A model generated the notes under the pieces. That model saw nothing but the letters and a program-made list of their open reading frames with translations, was not told where the DNA came from and did no database searches. This document shows, piece after piece, positions 1 through 4,896 of a stretch of DNA of 8,572 nt. Source of the DNA: an uncultured Coriobacteriales bacterium (lineage in GTDB: Bacteria; Actinomycetota; Coriobacteriia; Coriobacteriales; UMGS124); assembly GCA_903789505.1 (NCBI GenBank), contig CAIFEU010000113.1:238-8809 (forward strand). Direction: 5' to 3'. Position numbers and translations under genes: made by a program. How positions within the stretch are numbered: position 1 is the stretch's first letter; the number at the start of each line of letters is the position of its first letter.

Positions 1-429
1 GTCCTGGTCCTGGCGGTAGATGACGCGGCACTCCAGCGTGAGCGGCAGCTCCTTGATCGCGGGCACGCTCACCGCCTTGGGCTCGACGAGCGTGAGCCCA
101 AGGTCGGCGACCTTGTCGGTGAGGCGCCCGGTTGCGCTGCCCGCCACACCCAGGATCCTGCGGCTCGTCTCGGCGTCCGGGACGTTGACCGTGAACTCGG
201 CGTTCTGGTCGAGCAGCTCGTGGGTGAAGCGCCCGGTGCGCACGTAGGCAGTGAAGACGGGCCGCGCCCAGCAGACGCCGACGGCGCCCCACCCGATCGT
301 CATCGTGTCGACCTTGTCACCCGCCCTCGTGGTGAGCAGGACCCCCTTCGGCAGCGCCTGGGCGATGCGTGCCGCCTGCTCGAGGGGGTCGACGTCGTGG
401 CTCTGCGCCTGGACAAACTTCTGTGCCAT
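1..429 (-). CDS. Flavin reductase family protein (flavoredoxin-like), partial: C-terminus cut by window edge
   Basis: This minus-strand frame is open from an ATG at 429 to the window edge and gives 143 residues. The family binds FMN in a split-barrel fold and moves electrons from NAD(P)H or a partner protein to flavin or acceptors in the cytoplasm. The central stretch at residues 43-83 (MTIGWGAVGVCWARP, then FTAYVRTGRFTHELL, then EFTVNVP) is the typical flavin-binding core. It is followed by a GS-x-TGR-x-x-DK segment (about 97-105), matching the family's SGRDxDK motif, and then LPLTLECRVIYRQ (about 127-139). The start is supported by a strong GGAGGA Shine-Dalgarno about 6 nt upstream. Relatives I recall have about 170-190 residues, so some 30-50 are missing. 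No signal peptide or membrane segment is seen. The gene is co-directional with gdx but 215 nt downstream of it, so co-transcription is uncertain. The exact electron partner cannot be told from sequence. Confidence 0.85.
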   Translation of the reverse strand, partial: MAQKFVQAQSHDVDPLEQAARIAQALPKGVLLTTRAGDKVDTMTIGWGAVGVCWARPVFTAYVRTGRFTHELLDQNAEFTVNVPDAETSRRILGVAGSATGRLTDKVADLGLTLVEPKAVSVPAIKELPLTLECRVIYRQDQD

Positions 430-578
430 GGCTTCCTCCGTGTTCCGCGTCGTTGCAAAGGGACTCCCCGAGCTTGTGCCCCATGCGAGGTGGCAGGGTC
501 GCCCGCGTCGCGGCGGACGGCGCGCGCCCCAACAAAACGGCACACGGCGTCGGGCGGCAACGCACGAGAGGCGCGGGC

Positions 579-634
579 GGCCGAGGTCGGCTGCCCCGCG
601 GCGCCGAGCCAGCCGCGGCATGACCTCCCCGGCC
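579..634 (-). terminator. Two-tier GC-rich hairpin after gdx (possible terminator)
   Basis: The 215-base gap between gdx and the flavin reductase gene (430-644) contains no recognisable gene. Just after the gdx stop codon it can fold into a nested hairpin. The outer arms pair 583-588 with 622-627 (GAGGTC/GACCTC) and 579-582 with 631-634, leaving a 3-nt bulge. The inner arms pair 596-602 with 612-618 (7 bp, 9-nt loop). No run of T follows on the minus strand, so this is not a classical intrinsic terminator. It may be a weak terminator or an RNA 3'-end-stabilising structure. In DNA this GC-rich, hairpins also arise by chance. I found no convincing -10/-35 pair for the flavin reductase gene in the rest of the gap. 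Confidence 0.35.
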
Positions 635-644
635 ACGGTGCGAC

Positions 645-971
645 TCAGGAGGCGGCGCTCAACTTGAGCCCCACGACGCAGACGATCAGGCCCACCGCGA
701 ACATGATCTGCAGCGGGGTCATGCTCTCCCCGCCGAAGAAGACGGAGTAGAGCAGCGTCAGCGTGGCGCCGATGCCGACCCAGACGGAGTATGCGATTCC
801 CAGGGGGATGTCGCGCACGGCATGGGAGAGTCCCAGCATGCTGAGGACCATGGCGACGACGAAGATGATGACCGGAATCGGATGCGTGAAGCCCTCGGAC
901 TTGTCGAGTGCGGCTGCCCACACGCACTCCATGACGCCCGAGCCGATGAGAAGAACCCATGAAAGGGACAT
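645..971 (-). CDS. gdx: Gdx/SugE-type guanidinium exporter (small multidrug resistance family)
   Basis: This 108-residue protein has the usual SMR length and four hydrophobic helices (about 4-21, 32-50, 57-76 and 84-103). Members work in the inner membrane as antiparallel dual-topology dimers that exchange protons for substrate. Glu15 in the motif GxxMECVWA is the shared proton/substrate-binding carboxylate. Trp18, Ser44, Tyr61, Trp64 and Lys103 match, with a constant offset of two, the residues I recall for the guanidinium exporter Gdx-Clo (E13, W16, S42, Y59, W62, K101). The W-A after ECV and the GLKLS ending are also Gdx-like rather than EmrE-like. The start is fixed by an AGGAGGT Shine-Dalgarno 6 nt upstream. 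The leader carries a guanidine-III riboswitch that independently supports guanidinium as substrate. Only one SMR gene is present, consistent with a homodimer. A broader quaternary-ammonium exporter is the less likely alternative. Confidence 0.92.
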   Translation of the reverse strand: MSLSWVLLIGSGVMECVWAAALDKSEGFTHPIPVIIFVVAMVLSMLGLSHAVRDIPLGIAYSVWVGIGATLTLLYSVFFGGESMTPLQIMFAVGLIVCVVGLKLSAAS

Positions 972-977
972 GGCGAT

Positions 978-1050
978 ACCTCCTGACGAGTGATGTGCCG
1001 ATAGGCCGCTGCCGTCTTTTCGTGACCTGGTACGGCAGTGCTCGTCAGGA
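978..1050 (-). promoter_or_regulatory. gdx translational expression platform: anti-Shine-Dalgarno helix
   Basis: The gdx Shine-Dalgarno AGGAGGT (minus strand 984-978) is partly contained in CTCGTCAGGA (990-981). That segment is an exact 10-nt reverse complement of TCCTGACGAG (1050-1041), which holds the aptamer's P1 5' strand and its conserved ACGAG. The two pairings exclude each other. If 1050-1041 pairs with 990-981, P1 cannot form and AGGA of the ribosome binding site is masked. If guanidine stabilises the pseudoknot, the site is free. The P2 arms lie inside the 50-nt loop and could form a hairpin in the OFF state too. This predicts a translational ON switch. The pairing is read directly from the sequence; the direction of switching is inferred. 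Confidence 0.8.
1009..1049 (-). promoter_or_regulatory. Guanidine-III (ykkC-III) riboswitch aptamer in the gdx leader
   Basis: Reading the minus strand from 1049 to 1009 gives a 41-nt H-type pseudoknot. The parts in order are CCTG (P1 5' strand), ACGAG, CA, CTGCCGT (P2 5' strand), AC, CAGG (P1 3' strand), TCACGAAAAG, and ACGGCAG (P2 3' strand). P1 pairs 1049-1046 with 1029-1026 (4 bp). P2 pairs 1038-1032 with 1015-1009 (7 bp). The layout equals the well-known Thermobifida fusca guanidine-III RNA as I remember it: CCGG, ACGAG, a 7-nt P2 arm ending CCGT, AC, CCGG, TCAGGACAAG, ACGGCGC. The P1 and P2 changes are compensated by matching changes on the other strand. The joining loop reads GAAAAG where the remembered sequence has GACAAG. 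This class senses guanidine and controls Gdx-type exporters, as here. The aptamer ends 37 nt before the gdx start codon. Confidence 0.9.
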
Positions 1051-1073
1051 CCTGCGCGCGTCGGGCGAGGGGC

Positions 1074-1101
1074 ATCCTAGCATAAGGGCACCGCGTCGCA
1101 C
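1074..1101 (-). promoter_or_regulatory. Candidate promoter for the riboswitch-gdx transcript
   Basis: On the minus strand, TAGGAT (1079-1074) resembles a housekeeping -10 box (four of six bases match TATAAT). GTGCGA (1101-1096) lies 16 nt upstream as a weak -35 (three of six match TTGACA). A transcript starting about seven bases after the -10 box, near 1067, would carry roughly 18 nt before the aptamer at 1049, a sensible leader geometry. The position before the riboswitch is the main support. The -35 match alone is poor. Confidence 0.35.
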
Positions 1102-1160
1102 GGGACGCACGCGCGGAAGAAGACAGGCCCTCCACAAACGGGGCAGCACCCCCAGGGGCA

Positions 1161-1187
1161 TTGACGGCCCGAGGCGTCAGGTATATC
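1161..1187 (+). promoter_or_regulatory. Candidate promoter for the plus-strand hypothetical gene
   Basis: TTGACG (1161-1166) is followed after 15 nt by TATATC (1182-1187), or after 17 nt by TATCCC. It is one of the few AT-containing spots in the 322-base divergent gap (972-1293), which otherwise holds the riboswitch on the other strand. TGACG (1162-1166) and CGTCA (1175-1179) form a short inverted repeat with an 8-nt spacer overlapping the promoter, which could be a regulator site or chance. A start here would leave a leader of about 100 nt before the ATG at 1294. Confidence 0.35.
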
Positions 1188-1193
1188 CCGATG

Positions 1194-1240
1194 GGGCGCG
1201 CCGCATCTCGGCCACGCCCTCGCAAGCGCGCGGCGCGCCC
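1194..1240 (+). repeat. 11-bp inverted repeat in the leader of the hypothetical gene
   Basis: GGGCGCGCCGC (1194-1204) and GCGGCGCGCCC (1230-1240) are exact reverse complements separated by 25 nt. Each arm contains the self-complementary octamer GGCGCGCC. The repeat lies 54 nt before the start codon at 1294 and downstream of the candidate promoter, so it could fold in the mRNA leader or be bound as DNA. It lies upstream of the candidate gdx promoter, so it should not be in the gdx transcript. Function unknown; GC-rich DNA makes such repeats more likely by chance. Confidence 0.5.
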
Positions 1241-1293
1241 ACAACACCGGGCAGGCTCGGGTCGAGGTCCGGCCCGCGGAATCGAGGGAAGAG

Positions 1294-1743
1294 ATGGACA
1301 AGCTGCCACCGCTGCAGAAGGTGTACGAGGCGTGGAGCGCGCTCGCCGGCGGGCGCGTGAGCATGGGCGAGCGATCCGCCGAGGTGACCTCGTCGAACGG
1401 ACAGCGCAGCTACGCCGTCGTCTGGGAGGGCGACGCCTACAGGTCCAACGACAGCGCCACGTACTGGCAGGGCTACGCGGGCTATCCGGTCCTGGCCGTG
1501 CTCATGGCCCAGGGCCGGCTCCCCTACGACCGCGAGCTGGCGGCGCCCCTGGCAGGCGTCGACTGGAACCTGCTGAACTCCCGGCACAGGCGCGACTACG
1601 AGGCTGCCGCGGTGGAGGCGTTCGACTCGCTCGGCATCCCGCAGCGGCGGCGCCAGGAGATGCGCGGCGCCGCGCAGGCGACGCTCGACGCGCTCGCCGC
1701 CCTGCCGATCTCCGTCGGGCGCAACGGCAGGCCCGCTCGCTAG
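1294..1743 (+). CDS. Conserved-looking hypothetical protein, 149 residues
   Basis: I do not recognise a named family. The frame has a GAGGGA Shine-Dalgarno about 5-7 nt before ATG 1294 and a TAG stop, and its composition reads like a real soluble protein rather than a GC-rich shadow. The N-terminus (KLPPLQKVYEAWSALAGG) looks like an amphipathic helix. It is followed by a beta-like stretch (RSYAVVWEGDAYRSND), an aromatic-rich segment SATYWQGYAGYPVLAVLM (about 54-71), RLPYDREL, and GVDWNLLN (about 87-94). The last third is mostly helical and charged and ends in a basic tail (GRNGRPAR). There is no signal peptide, membrane helix or cysteine motif, so it is probably cytoplasmic. It reminds me of small uncharacterised proteins in Coriobacteriia, but I cannot confirm that. 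It is divergent from gdx and convergent with narI, so it is probably its own transcription unit; no functional link to either neighbour can be shown. An internal ATG (codon 24) is a less likely start. Confidence 0.75.
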   Translation: MDKLPPLQKVYEAWSALAGGRVSMGERSAEVTSSNGQRSYAVVWEGDAYRSNDSATYWQGYAGYPVLAVLMAQGRLPYDRELAAPLAGVDWNLLNSRHRRDYEAAAVEAFDSLGIPQRRRQEMRGAAQATLDALAALPISVGRNGRPAR

Positions 1744-1805
1744 ACAGCCGTAGTGCGCGTGCCGAGCCGGCATGCCTCCCCTCCGGGCAACACGGCCGGT
1801 AGCCC

Positions 1806-1856
1806 CCGAGGCGCCACTCCCTGCCGGGTCAGTCGCGGCAGGGGCACCGAGGCGCC
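1806..1856 (+). repeat. Short direct repeats flanking a 7-bp hairpin after the hypothetical gene
   Basis: CCGAGGCGCC occurs at 1806-1815 and again at 1847-1856. Between the copies, CCCTGCC (1819-1825) and GGCAGGG (1837-1843) can pair around an 11-nt loop. The element starts about 60 nt after the stop codon of the plus-strand gene and could help end its transcript, but no T-run follows. Low-complexity GC-rich origin is possible. Confidence 0.3.
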
Positions 1857-1859
1857 GCG

Positions 1860-1904
1860 AAACGCAAGGGAGGGTGCCGGCACGCCCGCCGCCGGCACCC
1901 TCCC
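1860..1904 (-). terminator. Strong hairpin terminator of the nar operon, probably bidirectional
   Basis: GGGAGGGTGCCGGC (1868-1881) and GCCGGCACCCTCCC (1891-1904) form a perfect 14-bp stem with a 9-nt loop. It begins 31 nt after the narI stop codon on the minus strand and is followed there by TTGCGTTT (1867-1860), a weak T-rich tail. The hairpin is symmetrical and lies between two convergent genes, so it can also stop transcripts arriving from the plus-strand gene. It is the most stable structure I found in the window. Confidence 0.75.
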
Positions 1905-1934
1905 ATGACCGTTCTGTCGAGCGCGTCAGGCCGT

Positions 1935-2777
1935 CTAGCGCGTCACGCCGCGGGGGAACTCCCGCCTGCGCTCCCCGGCGCCGTCGGCCTCGCCGAGCGG
2001 GCGCGCAGCGGAAGCCTGCCCCGCGAACGCGGCGGAAGCGGCGGGGGCAGCGGCCGCCGCCTGGGCGGCGATGCTCTCGGCCGCGCCCTCCCTGCGGCGA
2101 TACACCAGGTCGGGACGGGCGGGATACTTGAAGATCGCCGTCACGCCGCTGAACATGTGGACGACGCGGGTGAACGGCAGCAGGGAGAAGAGCACCATCC
2201 AGCAGCACATGTGGAGCTTGAAGGGAAGCGGTGCATCCATGACCAGCGTGGGGTCGGGGTGCAGCGCGAACACGCCGCGAATCCAGGGCATGATGCCCTC
2301 ACGGTACACGTAGGCACCGTTGGCGTTGGACAGCGTGGCGATGAACCCCGAGAGGATCGTCACCGTCAGGACGACGTAGAGGACCCGGTCCATCGTCGAG
2401 GTGTTCGCGCGCAGACGCCGGGAGCTGGCCTTGCCGAACCTCCTGCGGATCAGCATCGCCAGGCCGAGGACGAGCGCGACGCCCGCCACCCCGCCCATGC
2501 TGAAGGCGATCACGTGGTACATCTCCTCGGTGAGGCCCAGCGAGTCGGTCACGCTCTTGGGGATGAGGAACCCGCCGAGGTGGCCGAAGAACACGAACAG
2601 CAGCGCCACGTGGAACAGAGGCGTCGCGACGCGCTCCTGGCGCCTCTCGAGGAACTGGCTGGACTTGGTCGTCCAGGTCCGCGCGAAGAACACGCGGCGG
2701 ATGACGGTCCCCAGGATCAGTATCGTGAACGCGATGTAGGGGCAGACACCCCAGAGGAATATGTCGAGCGGCGTCAT
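1935..2777 (-). CDS. narI: Respiratory nitrate reductase gamma subunit (cytochrome b) NarI
   Basis: NarI anchors the enzyme in the membrane and passes electrons from quinol through two haems b to NarH. Five hydrophobic segments are seen (about 5-25, 52-70, 86-110, 129-150 and 185-207). The haem ligands are present: His56 and His66 in LFHVALLFVFFGH, at the same numbers as in E. coli, and His189 and His207 in HMCCW...TRVVH, 18 residues apart as in E. coli (187/205). The ATG overlaps the narJ stop (ATGA), with GGGAGGAG 5 nt upstream. The core ends near residue 230 (KYPARPDLVYRRR). The remaining 50 or so residues form an unusual alanine-rich tail ending in charged RRREFPRGVTR, making 280 residues against 225 in E. 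coli. By the known five-helix topology this tail would face the cytoplasm. It is the last gene of the operon, followed by a hairpin terminator. Confidence 0.96.
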   Translation of the reverse strand: MTPLDIFLWGVCPYIAFTILILGTVIRRVFFARTWTTKSSQFLERRQERVATPLFHVALLFVFFGHLGGFLIPKSVTDSLGLTEEMYHVIAFSMGGVAGVALVLGLAMLIRRRFGKASSRRLRANTSTMDRVLYVVLTVTILSGFIATLSNANGAYVYREGIMPWIRGVFALHPDPTLVMDAPLPFKLHMCCWMVLFSLLPFTRVVHMFSGVTAIFKYPARPDLVYRRREGAAESIAAQAAAAAPAASAAFAGQASAARPLGEADGAGERRREFPRGVTR

Positions 2778-3403
2778 CGCGGCTCCTCCCGTCCGATTTC
2801 TTCGCCGATGGTCATGACGCGCCGAACGAGCGCGGCGTAGGCGCCCAGGTCGGCGTCATCGAGCGCCCGCACGAGCAGCCCAAGGTCGTCGCGGCAGCCG
2901 CGCAGCACGAGCGCCGCCTGGGGCGCCTCCGCGACCGACGCGAGCTCGAGCAGCTCGGGAAGATGGTCGGGCGTCTCGTCGCCGGGCTCGTAGCCCGCCT
3001 CCTTGAAGTACACCGAGTAGGCGAACAGGTCCGAGCGCTGCTGCGCCGCGTCCGACCTGCCACGGGCCGTCAGGTTGAGGCTGGTCTGTTTGCCGAAGTC
3101 GAACGCCTCGACGTAGCGCTGCTCGAAGACCGTCCCGTCCTGCGCCAGCGCCTCGTCGACGAAGTCGCCGATCGCGCGGCGGGCGCCCTCGTCGGCGAGG
3201 CCTTGCGCGAAGCGCGACGCCTCCCCCAGCTCGGAGCGCCAGCCCTCGTCCGGATAGCTCAGCAGCCGGGCGATCGCGCGCAGCTCGGCGCGCCACCCGT
3301 CGTCGCCGCCCGTCGCGCCCTGCGCGGCACAGGCGGGACCTCCCACGCCCCGGGGCGCGGCGCCCTCGCCCGCGGTAGCGTCGATCACGGTCGCCGCGCT
3401 CAT
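2774..3403 (-). CDS. narJ: Nitrate reductase assembly chaperone NarJ (molybdenum cofactor assembly)
   Basis: NarJ is a cytoplasmic chaperone of the all-helical TorD/NarJ family. It binds apo-NarG and supports insertion of the molybdenum cofactor and the N-terminal Fe-S cluster before NarGH docks on NarI; it is not part of the final enzyme. Family marks seen are ARLLSYPDEGW (about 45-55), YVEAFDFGKQTSLNLTARGRSD in the middle, and GYEPGDETPDHLPELLEL near residues 135-152, matching the NarJ pattern of a D-hydrophobic-LP-LE segment. Length is 209 residues. The first 35 or so, rich in Ala and Gly, precede the normal start of homology and look disordered. The ATG overlaps the narH stop in an ATGA, with AAGGGAGG about 9 nt upstream, and no other start would give a full family domain. 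It sits between narH and narI as in most nar operons. Confidence 0.94.
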   Translation of the reverse strand: MSAATVIDATAGEGAAPRGVGGPACAAQGATGGDDGWRAELRAIARLLSYPDEGWRSELGEASRFAQGLADEGARRAIGDFVDEALAQDGTVFEQRYVEAFDFGKQTSLNLTARGRSDAAQQRSDLFAYSVYFKEAGYEPGDETPDHLPELLELASVAEAPQAALVLRGCRDDLGLLVRALDDADLGAYAALVRRVMTIGEEIGREEPR

Positions 3404-4896
3404 GAGGCGAACCCTCCCTTCGCGCAGGTGGCCGAGGCGCAGAAGCCCGCCTCGCGCTGGGCAGCGAGCGCCTCGTCACGGTCGCTGACCGGCGCGGTGG
3501 GGATGTTGAAGCGCTCCTCGTACCGGGCGATCGCGAGCAGACGATAGATGTCGTCGAGCGTCTCGGGCGAAAGGTCGCAGTCGGGCTCGGGGTCGCCCAG
3601 CTCGCGCGCGCGCATGTGCATGCGCACGGCGACGAGGCGGTCGATGATCCGCCGCACGGGCTCGGGGTCGCCCGCGGCGAACAGGCTGGCGAGGTAGTCC
3701 ACCGGGATGCGCATCTCGTCGGCCTCGGCGAGCTTGTCGCGCGCCTCCAGGCGCGAGAGAATCGGGCTCATCGGCGGGACGTACCACACCATCGGCAGCG
3801 TCCGGTACTCGGCGTGCAGCGGCAGCGCCAGTCCCCACTGCTTCACGAGGCGGTAGACCGGCGAGTCCTGCGCGGCGTCGACCCACGCCTGGGGGACGCC
3901 GCCCTCGCGCGCGGCGCTGACGACCTCGGGGTCGTTGGGGTCGGCAATCACGTCGAGCATCGAGCGCCAGATCTGCGTGGGGTCGCTCGTCTTGGCGGCC
4001 GCCTCGACCTTGTCCATGTCGTACAGCAGGACGCCCATGTAGCGCAGCCTGCCCACGCAGGTCTCGGCGCACACGCTGGGCATGCCGCTCTCCAGCCGCG
4101 GGTAGCAGAAGGTGCACTTCTCGCTCTTGCCGGTCTCCCAGTTGAAGAACACCTTCTTGTATGGGCACGCCGGCACGCAGGCGCGCCATCCGCGGCAGGC
4201 GTCCTGCGAAATCAGGACGACGCCGTCCTCCTCGCGCTTGTAGATGGCGCCCGAGGGGCACGCCGCGACGCACGCGGGGTTGAGGCAGTGGTTGCAGGTG
4301 CGCGGCAGGTACTTCATGAACAGGTCGTGCATGTCCAGGCGGATGCTCTCCCCCGTCGCGTCGGGGTCTGCCTCGCCCGCGTCGAGCCCGTCGGCCTCGG
4401 GCGCGTTGGGCCGGACGCCGCCCAGGTTGGGGTCCTGGCGCGCGATCTGCGTGCCCGCCAGGTCGTCGTCCCAGTTGGGGCCCCACTCAATCTCGACGCG
4501 CTCGCCGGTCAGCAGCGAGCGCGGCCGCGCGACCGGCTGGTGCTCGGTGCGCCCCGAGGAGGTGAGCGTCTCGTAGTCGTAGGTCCACGGCTCGAAGTAG
4601 TCGCCCATCTCGGGCTGCTCGGGGTTGTAGAACAGCTTGAGCAGGCGCACGGCCCTGTTGCCGCCGCGCAGCCTCAGGTCACCGTTGTCGCGCAGCTCCC
4701 AGCCGCCGAGCCAGCGGTCCTGGTCCTCCCAGTCGCGCGGGTAGCCCACGCCCGGGCGGGTCTCGACGTTGTTGAAGTACATGTACTCGGTGCCCGGACG
4801 GCTGGTCCAGGCGTTCTTGCAGGTGATGGAGCACGTATGGCATCCCAGGCACTTGTCCAGGTTCATCACCATCGCAATCTGCGCCCTAATCCTCAA
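3400..4896 (-). CDS. narH: Respiratory nitrate reductase beta subunit (Fe-S protein) NarH
   Basis: NarH carries four Fe-S clusters that pass electrons from NarI haems to NarG on the cytoplasmic face. I choose a TTG start at 4896 (498 residues). Numbered from there, the first cysteine group falls at 16, 19, 22 and 26 (CLGCHTCSITC), exactly as in E. coli, and the N-terminus LRIRAQIAMVMNLDKC aligns with MKIRSQVGMVLNLDKC. GGAAGGGG lies 9 nt upstream. Further cysteines are at 201/204/209/213, 234/240/244 and 261/264/276/280. Trp237 in CRGWRAC replaces a cysteine, the hallmark of the [3Fe-4S] cluster. The first codons overlap narG by 11 nt. Alternatives are ATG at 4872, which would remove conserved residues, and TTG at 4905, which has no room for a ribosome site. 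An acidic stretch (about 150-183, APEADGLDAGEADPDATGE) differs from E. coli. It ends GFCASATCAKGGFAS and shares ATGA with narJ. Confidence 0.95.
   Translation of the reverse strand: MRIRAQIAMVMNLDKCLGCHTCSITCKNAWTSRPGTEYMYFNNVETRPGVGYPRDWEDQDRWLGGWELRDNGDLRLRGGNRAVRLLKLFYNPEQPEMGDYFEPWTYDYETLTSSGRTEHQPVARPRSLLTGERVEIEWGPNWDDDLAGTQIARQDPNLGGVRPNAPEADGLDAGEADPDATGESIRLDMHDLFMKYLPRTCNHCLNPACVAACPSGAIYKREEDGVVLISQDACRGWRACVPACPYKKVFFNWETGKSEKCTFCYPRLESGMPSVCAETCVGRLRYMGVLLYDMDKVEAAAKTSDPTQIWRSMLDVIADPNDPEVVSAAREGGVPQAWVDAAQDSPVYRLVKQWGLALPLHAEYRTLPMVWYVPPMSPILSRLEARDKLAEADEMRIPVDYLASLFAAGDPEPVRRIIDRLVAVRMHMRARELGDPEPDCDLSPETLDDIYRLLAIARYEERFNIPTAPVSDRDEALAAQREAGFCASATCAKGGFAS

Noticed and set aside
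430..644. tRNA or small RNA gene in the gap before the flavin reductase gene
   Set aside because: No cloverleaf, T-arm sequence or CCA end was seen on either strand; only the nested hairpin stands out.
1161..1180. FNR/CRP-like palindrome (TTGAC ... GTCAG)
   Set aside because: The spacing and half-sites do not fit the TTGAT-N4-ATCAA pattern; the -35-like reading is simpler.
758..1309. Minus-strand open frame of 183 codons covering the gdx leader
   Set aside because: It is out of frame with gdx, crosses the riboswitch, and has a composition typical of a shadow.
1177..2208. Minus-strand open frame of 343 codons running through the hypothetical gene, the terminator and the narI tail
   Set aside because: It ignores the terminator hairpin, overlaps two better-supported genes, and is arginine- and glycine-rich like other shadows.
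1905..2840. Plus-strand open frame of 311 codons opposite narI
   Set aside because: It mirrors narI; the protein is repetitive in Glu, His, Arg and Gly, with no ribosome site or recognisable fold.
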